Made by a program: the position numbers and the translations under genes
From: Cercospora beticola
Lineage: Eukaryota; Ascomycota; Dothideomycetes; Mycosphaerellales; Mycosphaerellaceae
Reading direction: 5' to 3'
DNA: 64,000 nt
Assembly: GCF_033473495.1 (NCBI RefSeq)
Contig: NC_088936.1
Coordinates: 4,836,001 to 4,900,000 of the forward strand
In this document: piece after piece, positions 9,762 through 20,549 of the stretch
Layout of the letters: each line of letters starts with the position of its first letter
How positions within the stretch are numbered: the first letter of the stretch is position 1
Notes under the pieces: model-generated
What the model was told of the DNA's origin: nothing
Databases searched by the model: none
The model's input: the letters and a program-made list of their open reading frames with translations, nothing else

Positions 9762-10749
9762 GGTTGCTGTGTTGATGGAACCTGACGGACAAGTAGAATT
9801 GAAAAGAATTGGTGCTGGCCGAGTCCTGCTCCAGGCTTCTTGTTGATCAGAATGTTGATGTGGTCTTGAGATTCTGACTGACAATGCGGTCGTTGCCAGT
9901 GCATTATATGCTGATGATAAGGATCCTCGTTCCCTGCCTTCGGAGGAACAGACTTGTGCACGAGTCAGCATCGTATGGCCGCGGTAAATTCATGCTTGTC
10001 AAATCTGAGTGCCGTTTCGGGGCATGAAAATGTTTCAAAATTGGGTCTCTGCCACAAAAGGGTATGCAGTGTCGGTAGAAAAGGGAAAATCGGACGTGTG
10101 CGTAGCCTGATGCTATGTTCACAGTAGACATGGTCCGGCAATGCAAGCAGAATCTCTTGACAATCGTCAAGGCTAGCCCATAGCCACCGCCATGTCGCAC
10201 AATGTGACGGCTCAACACAACAGCCTTCGTCTCACTTCGAGTACGATATGTCCGGTATGCTATCGTTTCAGTGTTTCTTTAGATCAGGAAGGAGTCGTCA
10301 TGTGTATTTCTGTGTACGTTCGACGCCTGCTATTCGACATGCAATTGTAGGGACAATGTTTCTGATCGGTGCTAGTACGGTTTTGCCGGGCTATTGAATG
10401 CCTGTAGAGCTTAGTAATCATCAACCAGTGCCACAAGGCTGCAGCATAGAGCATAGCAACCATCAAAGTCTTCGGCCATTTGTTGCGGGTCTGCCATAGC
10501 TTTGTGCCGACTATGTTGTTAGTCATGGAGCACCAGACGTGCTGCTTCCGGGCACTCGGAGCCTATTCGGTGGTCTGAGGTAGGGGCGGGATCGCATCCA
10601 GGGTTTCTGTGCAAGATGCAGTTCGTCTAAAGCTGGAACCGGATATTCTTTCGGAGTTTTGACAATACCAGCACGCGACATAGCAAATGACCGATTTGAA
10701 AAACAACACCCTTGGCTTGGCTTGGCTTTTCACCCTCACCGCAATGACT

Positions 10750-10977
10750 CTATGCTTGTCTTGACGTTGTGTCTTCGACCAAAAGTGACAAGCCTGAGCA
10801 GCTGTAAGGATGCCACTGTTCGGCGAATTTCCACCCAGCGATGTTGCGGATGAACCGGTTGTACTGAGGGTCGCGCTGATCTGCTAGCTTGTGGGCGAAC
10901 GTTGGATGAACCGCTGGTCCTGATCTTGTCCTCGCACGCTGCACATTTTTGTGTTGCTGTTGCGGTCGCCCGCTCAT
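10750..10977 (-). CDS. Hypothetical short ORF
   Basis: An ATG at 10977 opens 75 codons beginning MSGRPQQQHKNVQRART, basic at the N-terminus, with a middle part DPQYNRFIRNIAGWKFAEQW that looks protein-like. The frame is open further upstream to 11169. No family is recognised and no intron is evident. The surrounding 9762..11833 holds no better candidate. Confidence 0.25.
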   Translation of the reverse strand: MSGRPQQQHKNVQRARTRSGPAVHPTFAHKLADQRDPQYNRFIRNIAGWKFAEQWHPYSCSGLSLLVEDTTSRQA

Positions 10978-11833
10978 GGTACTGTAATGAAGATAGCGGA
11001 AAGATGAGATGGAGGAAGTGAGGTCGTGGTCGCTCTTACTAAGACGACTCCCGGGCCGGTGTCTCTCCACTTCATCCGACTTCAACGACCAGCCAACAGC
11101 CAAGCCACCAGGTTTCACATTTCTTGCATCAGCCACCTTTGTGCTATGTAGGCTCGACATCTTTGCCACTTGATTGTTATCTGCTCTACGTGGAGTAATG
11201 GCGCTCTGCGCGCAATCTTGACAAGCAGATCTTGGCCATGGTCCACGAGATCACCCGCAATCCCTGCATTTGACCTTAGTCGAGTCTCCACAGTATGGAC
11301 TCGCCGGAGAATTGCATATGCCGTACAACTTGTTCATTCCGGCTGCGAAAATAGGGACGAGGGCAACAGATTTCCAGCCTTAGGATCTTGCGATGTGCAT
11401 TCGTTGCTCAAGCATGGTGCAAGGAACGGACCAAAATCTAGCTCTCATCGTACACGATGAAGCATATTCACAAGGCTTCCACATGCGAACGAGTGCTCCT
11501 GGAAGTTGATTTGTCCCGGTATGGAGAGCACGAAAGCTGAATCCTGTAGTCAGATGTCTATAGTCATTGGATCATGTGCAGCTCGAGTGTAAGCTCATAC
11601 GATGGGGAAGAAATCTACTAAGGCAGAAAAGGGTGTTCCAAAAGTATGCAAGACGACAGTAGTATTGCAATGCAGCATTGAGTATAGGGGGCTTAAGACT
11701 CCGCATCGGCGCAATCAGTGATAGCAGTCTTCCATGCCTGCTCGAGAGCTCTTCTCCCAACCCGGCCACAAGCTCGCGGCGCCAACAAAGCGATGGGGCA
11801 GATCCAAGATCTTCAATCCAGCTGTTCAGAGGT

Positions 11834-12350
11834 TCAAATCTCCACCTCCTCGATATCGACCATGGTCCATTCCTCCTCAGCCTCGGCGTCCTTCTTGTCA
11901 ACACAAATGAACCCGGCATCTTCTTCCGCTTCCTTCTCCTCTTCAGCATCCTCGTCGGCCTTTTTCTCACCCTCGTCTCCCTCGCGTCTCTTGTCGGCGG
12001 CCTCTTCCAACTTGAAGGCAGCCAATACGGCGTCCTGAACATCTTTCTCCTTCGTTTGCTTAACCTCCAGATACCTGTCTCCTCGTCAGCAAGCCCTTGG
12101 AAACAAACGCTTGTCTGACTCGAAGCAGCCTCGACACTTACCTCTCCCAAAGCTCTTCGCCAGCCCTGAGCCGGATCTCCTTGTTTCCCAGAACTCTCTC
12201 GCAGAAGCACTTGATCATTCCGTGATCCTCAATCTTCATGCCGATATGTTTCTTCCAGCAGTGGTTGCAGACCTCTCTCTTGTGAAGAGGACAAAGGACG
12301 CCGCGGAAGTCTTCAGCCGGTGCCGGGTGATGCAGCGCGTAGCGAGGCAT
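11834..12350 (-). CDS. Family copy F: divergent RING-like relative without CaaX
   Basis: Exons 12142..12350 and 11834..12074 encode 149 residues. Donor AG|GTAAGT, acceptor GAGACAG, with the intron phase and place of the other copies. The middle ligands are kept (C20, H23, C28, C31), as is DFRG, but the first C-x2-C is gone (residues 4-8 are YALHH) and the last pair is C-x-C. Exon 2 is very acidic and lysine-rich, a likely coiled coil. It keeps two V-rich motifs (GFICVDKKD and EEWTMVDIEE) and ends VEI with no cysteine. So this copy has lost part of the zinc site and the prenylation tail. It is 3.4 kb from copy E and the most divergent, so it is either the oldest duplicate or a neofunctionalised one. 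Confidence 0.7.
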
Positions 12351-12481
12351 CTTGAGTCTGTGCGATGAAGATGATAACCTGGACTGCTTTCGTGCTCAAT
12401 GCAGAGATTTCTAGGAAATGTTTGCGTGAAGAGATCGTGTTGGTTCCAACGAGCCAGAAGGACTCCAATAGCGAAAAGCGC

Positions 12482-12517
12482 AGCTAGCGTCAAGCTTGGG
12501 CCAGGAAGTGAATGGGC
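12482..12517 (-). promoter_or_regulatory. Conserved upstream element of the RING-CaaX family, copy F
   Basis: GCTAGCGTCAAGCTTGGGCC followed by AGGAAGTGAATGGG, about 132 nt upstream of the ATG at 12350. It is the weakest match but keeps TAGCG and AAGTGAA at the family spacing. Confidence 0.4.
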
Positions 12518-12758
12518 CATGGTGAAAAGCTCCCTGCACCATCCTAGAGACGAAGGTCAGACATCGCTCAAATCTGTGAGGTGTTTTGAGGGAGGACAAT
12601 TTCTTACTTGTCGTACTTGCGCGTTCGAACATTGCAGGACTGTAGGTTATTCGCGCCCTGCCCTCGATCCTTGACGAAGGGTAAGTGATAATAATGCCAA
12701 CTTCAACCGCAGCAGCAGTGTCGTTCCACTTCTTGGGAGCGACAGACTGGCTCTGATT

Positions 12759-13278
12759 TCAACGCTCAGAGCCAGAAGTATGCCATATTTCTCGGCTTGC
12801 GTGATGAATGATCCGCGAGCCTTTGACGCTGTGCGATGCTCGCCGAGCAGAAATTCTTGAAGAAAGCTCCTCGTCTCTCCGCTCGTTCGCGTACAAAATA
12901 GTGCTATCGTCCCAGTCAAGCACCCTTCCTGCGTTATCCAAAGTCAGAGAAGGCCGCGCGCAGAAACGAGGCACTCCTAATAAGACCTTGATCAACGGAT
13001 CTCCAGAGGCGAGGCGTAGACTGATGGTTCGGTGTTGACGGAAAGCAGTGACGCTGGGAAGTGTCGAGGTTACAGTGTCGACTCGGATACCAGGCACGAC
13101 TCGCCCGACACAGCTGCGTTCGTGCTGCCGCTGTCCGGGACCAACATGCTTCCAGTCTGCTCGGCGGAGAGTGAGATGCTAGGGTCGAAGAGTGCAACGC
13201 GATTCGGGATCTGCAAAGAAAGTCAGCGCTGATGGCAATCTCCAGAATCTCTGTGCTTAAGCTTACCATCTTCAACAT
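12759..13278 (-). CDS. Hypothetical small gene with a strong first intron
   Basis: An ATG at 13278 reads MLKM and meets a textbook intron, 13211..13266: GTAAGC, GCGCTGAC branch, TTTCTTTGCAG. The next exon reads IPNRVALFDPSISLSAEQTG and runs to a stop at about 13076. A second short intron (GTGCCT to TTCCCAG, about 44 nt) would join it to a frame ending at 12759 that contains PLIKVLLGVPRFC and LDWDDSTILYANERRDEE. The first intron makes transcription likely; the second and the end are uncertain. A TATATA stretch lies upstream near 13300. No family is recognised. Confidence 0.35.
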
Positions 13279-13778
13279 CGGACCCAGAGTGACGTAGAGT
13301 ATATAAAAGTTGTGGTAATGCGTATATACGAAAATGAAAGAAGTCGATTGAGTTGATGGTTTCGAGAAGAAGAGAGCTCGTCAACATAAATAATTCTTCA
13401 AAGCAGGCCATGGCGAAGAGAAGGCGTTTGAGCTCCCCGGCAGGATGCGTTTGAGTAGCAAACATCTAGCTGAGCAAAGGCAACTTTTGCCTTGATTCGT
13501 TGAGGTGGTGTCGGATAGTTGCATGAACGGTAACGAGGGTGATGTCAGTTGGTCACAGATAATCAAAGAAGCTGTCGTAGATTTGTTGTATGTCTGCTTT
13601 CCGTCTGCTTCCTGCTTGTATCCGAGCCATGCCATGGCTTGGTCAAATATTGGAGCGAAGACCGAATTGCACACAGACAGGGTGAGCTCGGAGTCGAATT
13701 TCTTTTACCATCATCAGCAAAGATGCCATGTATACCAGATGCGATTGGAAAGAATTGCATACCCACAACCCTCCTCCC

Positions 13779-16700
13779 TCAAGCAGGAGAAACCACCCCA
13801 CTAGCTCCACCCGCAAGATGATTCTGAAACGAAGTCCCCCTCCTCACCAATACCCCAGCACCCGTCTTCCCCTCTCCCTCTCCCACAACTTTCCTCCTAA
13901 CCCTCCACAAGCTCTGCACCTTCCTCACCCCCTCCACAAACCTCTTCTTCTTCTTCAAACTCTCCTCATCAATCCCCCAAGCAATTTTAATCCCCTCGCT
14001 CCACTCCTTATCACCTCGAATCTCCCCTCCGACCCAACACTGCTTGCTCGGGTCAGGCAATTCTTTCCACTTCTCAAGATCGAAAGCCGGGATGACGAGA
14101 TGTGTATGTTTGGGAGAACAGACGGTGGTGTTAAGTTCGCCGGCGAGGAGTTTTTTGTAGCAACCTTCTTCGAGTTGTACGTCGAGACAGTCTTTGCAGG
14201 AGTAGATTGTGCGGTCGATGTAGGTCCATTTTTTGTCGCAGTCGCCGTCGCAGGAACTGGTGAGGAAGCCTTCGAGTTTTTGGGGCTTTGGAGTGGCGGG
14301 TTTCGCGGGCTCGGGGTCGTCAGCTGGGTTCTCTGGTGTAGCCGGTTTTCGTTGATCAAGGCTTTGCTCATCGGTGTCTTCGCGTTCTGCTCCAGCGACA
14401 GCTTGTTCTTCCACTGCTTCACGAGCAGGTTCTCGAGATACCGCTGTTGTACCTTCACTCTTGGACTTCACCTCTGCGAGCTCTTTCATAGCCTCCTCGT
14501 CATCCACATAATTGAGCACGAACTCGCCGTCATCGTTCATGCGTGTCGGCCAAAACAGAGACCAAGCCGCAGTAGCATTGACATCATCATCCACAGCCTG
14601 CAAAGTGACCGCAAGCCTGTACACTCCATTCTTGAAATTGTCCATCGTCCTCATCCATTCCATGCCATGCTGCAAATACTCGCGAACGGCGTCTTTCGCC
14701 CGTTTTTCATCGCCAGCCAAGTGCCAAAATCTCGCCAATGTCAAATGGGGATCCTGATAATCCTGTTGCGACCTCAATTGCGTCAGCTTCTCCAAACGAG
14801 CAGCATATCGTGCTGCTTCAGGAGACAGTGGTAAGCTCAATCCATTTTCCTTAGCCATGTCCAGAAGATCGACAGCGAGCCTAACGGTATGCAAAGCCAT
14901 GACCTCCTCGACGTTGTAGTTGTCCTTGAGCTCTTCAGACAAAGGTCTGTAAAGGTTCTCCTCCAGCTCTTCCAGAGCACGAAGTCTGTTCTCTGGGGTA
15001 GCAGTGGCTCGTAGAACGCAGGAATGGCAGAAGCCAAGATAGAGGTGAATGACCCACTCGACATCTCCCTCAGGCTCGCTGGCATGCACTTCAAGTGCTT
15101 TTCTGTAACGCTCCTCGAGAAACTCGAGCTGTCCAAGACGTCTTGCGGAATCCCATATAGGTTCGTGCAGTTCGCCGTGCGGTGAGTAGAAGTACATGGC
15201 TGCCGTTAGCCATGATCCTCCTTCCTTTTTGTGTGCTTGGGCGTCGAGATCTCGGAGGAACTGCAGCACATCTTCATGTTTATGCTGCAATCGGAGGATG
15301 TTGATCATGTGCACAAGTGACTCCTGGAATAGGCCGTCGATGTCAGGCCTCTTCATGGCCTCTTTTAGAAGGTCTGAATAGGTGGTTTCCGCTGCTGCAT
15401 AGTCCTTTAGCTCGCGCTGGAGGTTGCCGTAATAAGGTAGCAGCGTGCGATGATAAAACTCGTAATATTCGTCAGCGCTATTGTCCAGAAGCGCTCCATG
15501 ATCTTTGAAGAGATTCTCGATCGACTCCAGAGCGCTTTTGGGGTCCTTTGCAAGAAATTGGGATTCCACGAGACTGAATTTGAGTCGCCAATCGTTGGGT
15601 CGAAGCTTGATTGCTTCTCGCGTTCTTGGGATGGCCGCAAGAAAGTTGCCAGTGTCTATCAATGTTTCTGCCATGCACTTGTGCCATTGAGCTTGGTCGT
15701 CAGTGTCACTGATCGTTTCTTTGGCCCACTGCTCGATGCGCTAATTTCAGTTAGCATCACTAGGTTTTACTTCCAGACACTGTCCGCGACTCACCTCGAC
15801 GTCGGCTGGAGTAACATCATCATACATATCTGGCGGCTGTTCACCTTTCTGTTTCAATGGCTTAGTGACTTCTGTTTCTGCTCAGTTGCATGCTCACAAT
15901 CTTACCTGGTTATGATAGCCATACAGCCACCAGAACGCATCTAAGCTCAATCCACTCTGCTCATACCACTTTTGGGCCATGTATCTTGCCACGTTCACCA
16001 AGAGCTGAGTGGGACTAGTATTATCGCTGGTGGCAGAGATCACCCACTGTCGTTCCGAAGGCATGTCAAGGAGGCCACGCTGTACGACGGGGTCGCTGAG
16101 ACATTTGAAGACAGGATCCAGACAGCTCGTCCCATACACCCAGTAGCTTCGCAAGAACATTCCCTCCTTCTCCCACCACGCTTCGATGAATTCTGGTTCG
16201 CGCAAGACTCTGACCAATTTACGCCCAACATCTTGCTTGGTCGCTATATCGATGTCGTCGTTGTTCGTGATCGCTCGCAGATGGTCCGCGAACCATTCAT
16301 ACGCATAAGTGCGGAACGACGCATATTCTTCGTCGTCAAATTTATCGCATATGGCCACAAGACATGCTTGAGCTAGTCGAACGTGACTGACGTTGAATGT
16401 TTCACGGTGGATGCGGACTGCCTGGTCTCCAAGCTTTGATTCGAAAAATGCTTCGAAGCCAAAGCGATCGTACAGATCCTCGCCTCCGAATATGTTGTTG
16501 AAGTGAGTTTTGAGCAAGCGTTTCACCAATGCGATCTCTCCCTCTTCGAGTGCAACGTGTTCAGAGGCATGCGGTTGGTGGTGAGCGCTACTATTATCGT
16601 TCGGTGCATCCTTATCTTCCTTGTCGAGGTACTCTCTAATGTCGTCAGATCTCATGCTGACCATCTTCTCGTCGTCCACGTCGAACAGGGCATAATACTT

Positions 16701-18686
16701 TTCTCTGATCTGCTTCTCCAGCGCGATGACGGTGAATGTATCGGCCTTCAGTCGCAATACAGACTCGCACTGCTCGACAGAGAGATCCGAAAAAGCCGTG
16801 ATGACCCACATGAGCAAGTCATTCAGTTCGCGTATCTCATCTTTCCGCAGCGTGTCATTCAGGTGGTTGATCTCGCGAGCGATGGCCTGGCTTCTGGTCT
16901 CTCGGGCAAGACTGAGAACTTCTTCCACCTCACGAAAGTTCCGACTTTTGCTCAAACTGTCGAGTTTGTAGTCCAAAGCGAAATAGTCACCTTTGACACC
17001 AGTTCCGAGATCTATGCGAGCCCTCTCTTTGAGCTCAGTGATCTTATCCGCATTTCGCTCACTTTTGCTCGCAAAGATGTCCATATCGTCCAGTCTTGAC
17101 TCTGCGTACAGAAGGATATCATCCTCATTCAACGACCTAACATCAGCAGGACCCGCGATTCTCAGCTGTGGGATATGACTTTCCACGTCGTCGCCCAGTG
17201 CATCCAACCCTGAAGCACGGCCGGTGAAGAATAATCGCACACGCAATTGTGCGTCCTTGTCCGGATTCATGATCTGCGTGATGATGGATGCCAAAGGCTT
17301 TCCAGCTTCAGATTCAGCCTCGTCGATGCCATCCAACACAATGTAAAATGTTGCGTCCAGATGCTTCGCCGCCTCGCCCACCAACTTCTGCCAGAGATCT
17401 GCTGTTCTTCCAAAGTCCTTGTTATTCCCGCAGGCCTTGGCCGCAAGCTTGAGATAGTCTCTGCTCACTGTGGTGGTGGAGGAAGCGAGTTGCCAGATGA
17501 TGGCCTTCATGGCTTTGTTGATCGGACTCTTGTCCTGATTATCCCGGGCGAAGTAGTAGTACGCAACACATATGCGCGGGTTTTCGCGATGCTTGTCTTG
17601 CAGGTGCTTGACCACGATGCTACACAGAAAGCTCTTTCCGAATCCTTCGTCTGCCTTCACGCTGAACACATTGACATCAGGCTGCTTGGAATCCGCCCAG
17701 CGCGCGAACGACATGGAAGGCGCTTTGTACTCCAGTAGCCACTTGCCAGTTCCTTCGATATGCTTGCCCCAGAGCTCATCTTGCTTCTCGCTCCACGGCC
17801 GTTTGGTACTTTCGATGTTGAGTGCCTCGCGTAAAGTCTCGAGACGCTTGCGATCCTCATCCTCTGCCTTCCTTCGCTCCTCAGCAGTTTGCAAGAAGCC
17901 AAGTGATGAAGCGGCCTTCTCTTGGGCGTCTGCGATACTGTCCAATTTGCTGTTCAGAGAGCGGATATTCTTGGCAGCTTCGCTCATGTCTTTGAGAATG
18001 ACGGTGATTTCTGTTTGGGTTTGATATGAAATCAACCTCTCCAACGTAGCCAATGCCTCCTTCACGCCATCGTCCTCGCCAAAAGCACCAATTTTCGCTG
18101 CAAGCTTGAATTTCGCTTTCCAACCTCGTGTGAGTTTGTGGGCCAGACCCATGATCATCAAAAAGTGCTCGAGCACTCGATATACTGTCAGGCGCAATCG
18201 TTTGTCCAGTTTCGTCTTTGCGTCTGTATCGCCAAGGTAGATGCGAAGTCTTTCGAGAAACACAGAAACGCGCTCCATGAGCGCAGTAATGTTATTGAAC
18301 ACATCGTCGTACTCCTGCACTGCGGATATGACAAAGCTGATAGCATTGAAGCACTGCTGGCTCGGGCCAAACACCATGCTCGCAGCGTTTGCAGCAATCT
18401 CGCCAAATCGTTGCACGCATACCAATGCGTTTTTGAATACCTCCTTCGCTTTGCCGGTGCTCTCTGCCGCCTTCTTGTCTTTGGGCGGGACAATCTTGCT
18501 GATAACTTGGTCAACTGTCAACGACCGCCGGTCGTTCAGGTCCCACTTTGTGATCTTGCTGCATCTTGAAATAATGTCTGCCCATACGGTGTCCAAATCA
18601 TCCTCTTCGGACAGCATGGCCAGTCTGTTTGTGCGGTCAATGGGAGTGATGGGCGTGGCGGCGGACGCGCCGGAGAAGGGCGCCAT
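13779..18686 (-). CDS. NOD-like receptor: Goodbye-like, NACHT-type NTPase, TPR, ZZ-like tail
   Basis: Three exons, 15906..18686, 15795..15848 and 13779..15740, encode 1598 residues. The introns (GTAAGA to AAACAG; GTGAGT with GCTAAC to AATTAG) are both phase 0 and join two long frames. Residues about 30-200 resemble the fungal STAND N-terminal Goodbye domain (LDTVWADIISRCSKIT start, helical). Walker A is ADEGFGKS at 346-353 and Walker B YIVLDGIDEAE at 448-458. The C-terminal half is a TPR-like helical repeat region (about 968-1350), followed by an acidic Pro-rich linker and a zinc-binding segment (about 1440-1500) with C-x3-C, C-x2-C, a single C, then C-x3-H-x-H, like a degenerate ZZ finger. 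Such proteins act as cytosolic immune or incompatibility switches (family knowledge). The start is placed at MAPFSG; an in-frame ATG at 18746 would add 20 residues that look like pyrimidine-rich leader. Confidence 0.8.
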
Positions 18687-19388
18687 CGCGTGCACGCCAG
18701 GTCTAGAGGAAAATGGGTGGGAAGGAAGTGGAAGAAGCAGAAGCATGTATACCTACTGTTGGTGATCTGCAGGATCACTGCACTAGCTGTGAAGCGGCCT
18801 CTTGTGATGTGCTTGTACGCCCACTTCCAACTGTGTGGCGCGCTCTAAGATGCAGCAATTCAGCCGCCCGAGAAGCGAGCTGAGGATGCTGCGAAGACAT
18901 CTTGGACTGCGAAGGTTGTATGGTGCACTTTTGTTCGCTGCAGACTCTGGATTCATCGTATGGTCGAGGTCTTCGCTCTTCGAGGTCCGGCAAGTCAATG
19001 TCATTGTGTTGCAGTTGCACGTTGTGCAAAGGCGAAGTGTTTCGAAGGATTTGAGAAGGGGCGGCGGGCCGGTGGCTGGAGCGAGCCGCGCTATATATTC
19101 CACTTGTAGGGTTCGAGAACATGGAGAGTGTGGAGGAGCTGGACGAAGCTGCTCAGAAAATATAGGATGCCGCAGTCGAGAAGGACGAGAAATACAGGAT
19201 GAGACATTGTCAATCTCAGCAGGCCGTTACTGTCGTTCATGTGCATTATGTATACAAGAAACAGGAAACACTGGAAGGACAGGGCAAGTCCAGATCCTCT
19301 GCCATTACAACAGGCTTTTCGCTCTTTCACTCTCGAGCATGACTTGCACACGTTTGCTCGAAATGGTCTGCCGTCTCTCGAAGTCCAT
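18687..19388. other. Intergenic; promoter of the NLR gene and 3' end of its neighbour
   Basis: The leader just upstream of 18686 is pyrimidine-rich on the minus strand, typical of a fungal 5' UTR. Open frames here overlap on opposite strands and have no motif. Confidence 0.5.
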
Positions 19389-20168
19389 CTACACATCCTC
19401 CTTGAACATGCTGCGTCGCTCTGTCGGACTGTCGTCTGTGCTGCCTTTCTTCTTGTGGGATGCCGCCACTTTCCCGCCTCCGTGATAGGATGTATCAGCA
19501 TCAGGCCGAGGACTCATGCTGCGCATGCTGATGTTGCTCGCTTCCGCGTTGTCGCCGAATGGATTGAGGCGCGAACTGCCACCGTGTACCTCCTCATCGT
19601 ATCGGTCGTCTAGCTCTCGTTGTCTCGACTTGCTTCGCCCTCTCCCAGCTTCAATGCCGCCGACTCCAATGTTGTTGTGCTCAGCGTAGCCGTGACCGCC
19701 GTAGGGTCCTTGAGCAGGATCTTGTAGGCCGAGTTCTTGCTCTTCGTAGTATCCTGACGCTTCGTGATCCACGCGCGCATCCCATGCCTCGTCTGGGTCC
19801 AGAGGTCCGAAGCCTCTTCGTCCTCCGCGTGTTGATTCACCACCATATCCGGTGCTCTCGTAGGCGCCTCCTGCCGTGCGCTTATTTCGCACCGCATTCC
19901 ACTTATCAGTCACCCATCCCACGACTCCTCCTGCACGGGGCGCGGGCGCTCTATACGTCGCATCGTCTCGTCTCTTCGCGAATGGGTTCAGCGGTGGTGG
20001 TGGTAGACCTAGGCGGTTCGCTCGCCATCTCGTGTAGCTAGGGGGATACAATTAGCACTGCCGCCATGATGCCATCTGCTTGCAGCCTTACCCAATATAG
20101 CCTCCAGCACCTCCGATCACTAGGAGCACGAGGATGATGAGGAACACTCCCCAGCCTGATATCGCCAT
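19389..20168 (-). CDS. Acid-phosphatase-like single-pass membrane protein
   Basis: Exons 20092..20168 and 19389..20037 encode 241 residues; the intron is GTAAGG to CCCCTAG, phase 2. The N-terminus MAISGWGVFLIILVLLVIG is a transmembrane anchor, ended by GGYIGYTRWRANRLGLPPPP, and the rest is a hydrophilic, probably cytosolic tail with LNPFAKRRDD, Gly/Tyr-rich repeats, an RS-like patch (GRGRSKSRQR) and NPFGDNAEAS. This layout matches a conserved Pezizomycotina family commonly labelled acid phosphatase-like, although no phosphatase motif is visible, so the name should not be taken as function. Exon 1 supplies the whole membrane anchor, so missing it would give a false soluble protein. It is divergent from the kinase gene at 20550 across a 381-bp shared promoter. 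Confidence 0.75.
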
Positions 20169-20549
20169 GGCCTATGTCCTTCCCATGCACCAATGCGCTC
20201 TGCTGGCGCTGCCTGAAGTTGGTCGGAAAGGTCCTCGTCGGTTCCGGGCTACAATTGCGGCGGCGGATCTGTCGCAGTATCGGGAATATTAATATGCACT
20301 TGTTGTATACGCATCAGGATTCAAAAGTGCAACGAGGAGATCAGGGTGCGAGGCTGAGTGAGCGGGCATGAGTAAGGCTGCAGGCGCATCCGTATTGAAG
20401 GCGCAGGTCGTTGGTTGTTGTCGATCCGCCGCACGGCAAGTGCAAGCGAGCTGACGTGCTGTTGATCTCGCTCATCAACTCTCAACAAAGCTCCAGCAGA
20501 CACACGACGATGGCCACACTGTCGACGACCCATTTCCACAACCAGGAAC
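20169..20549. promoter_or_regulatory. Shared divergent promoter region
   Basis: A 381-bp gap separates the start of the membrane-protein gene (minus, 20168) from that of the lipid-kinase-like gene (plus, 20550). It must hold both promoters. No specific site is recognised. Confidence 0.5.

Noticed and set aside
11572..12210. 212-codon minus-strand Arg-rich frame
   Set aside because: It reads through the intron and exon 2 of copy F in the wrong frame.
15894..15905. NLR and TPR frames as two separate genes
   Set aside because: Two phase-0 introns with good splice signals and an 18-codon exon join them in frame.
18835..19485. 216-codon plus-strand frame
   Set aside because: It overlaps the 3' end of the acid-phosphatase-like gene in antisense and has no recognisable domain.
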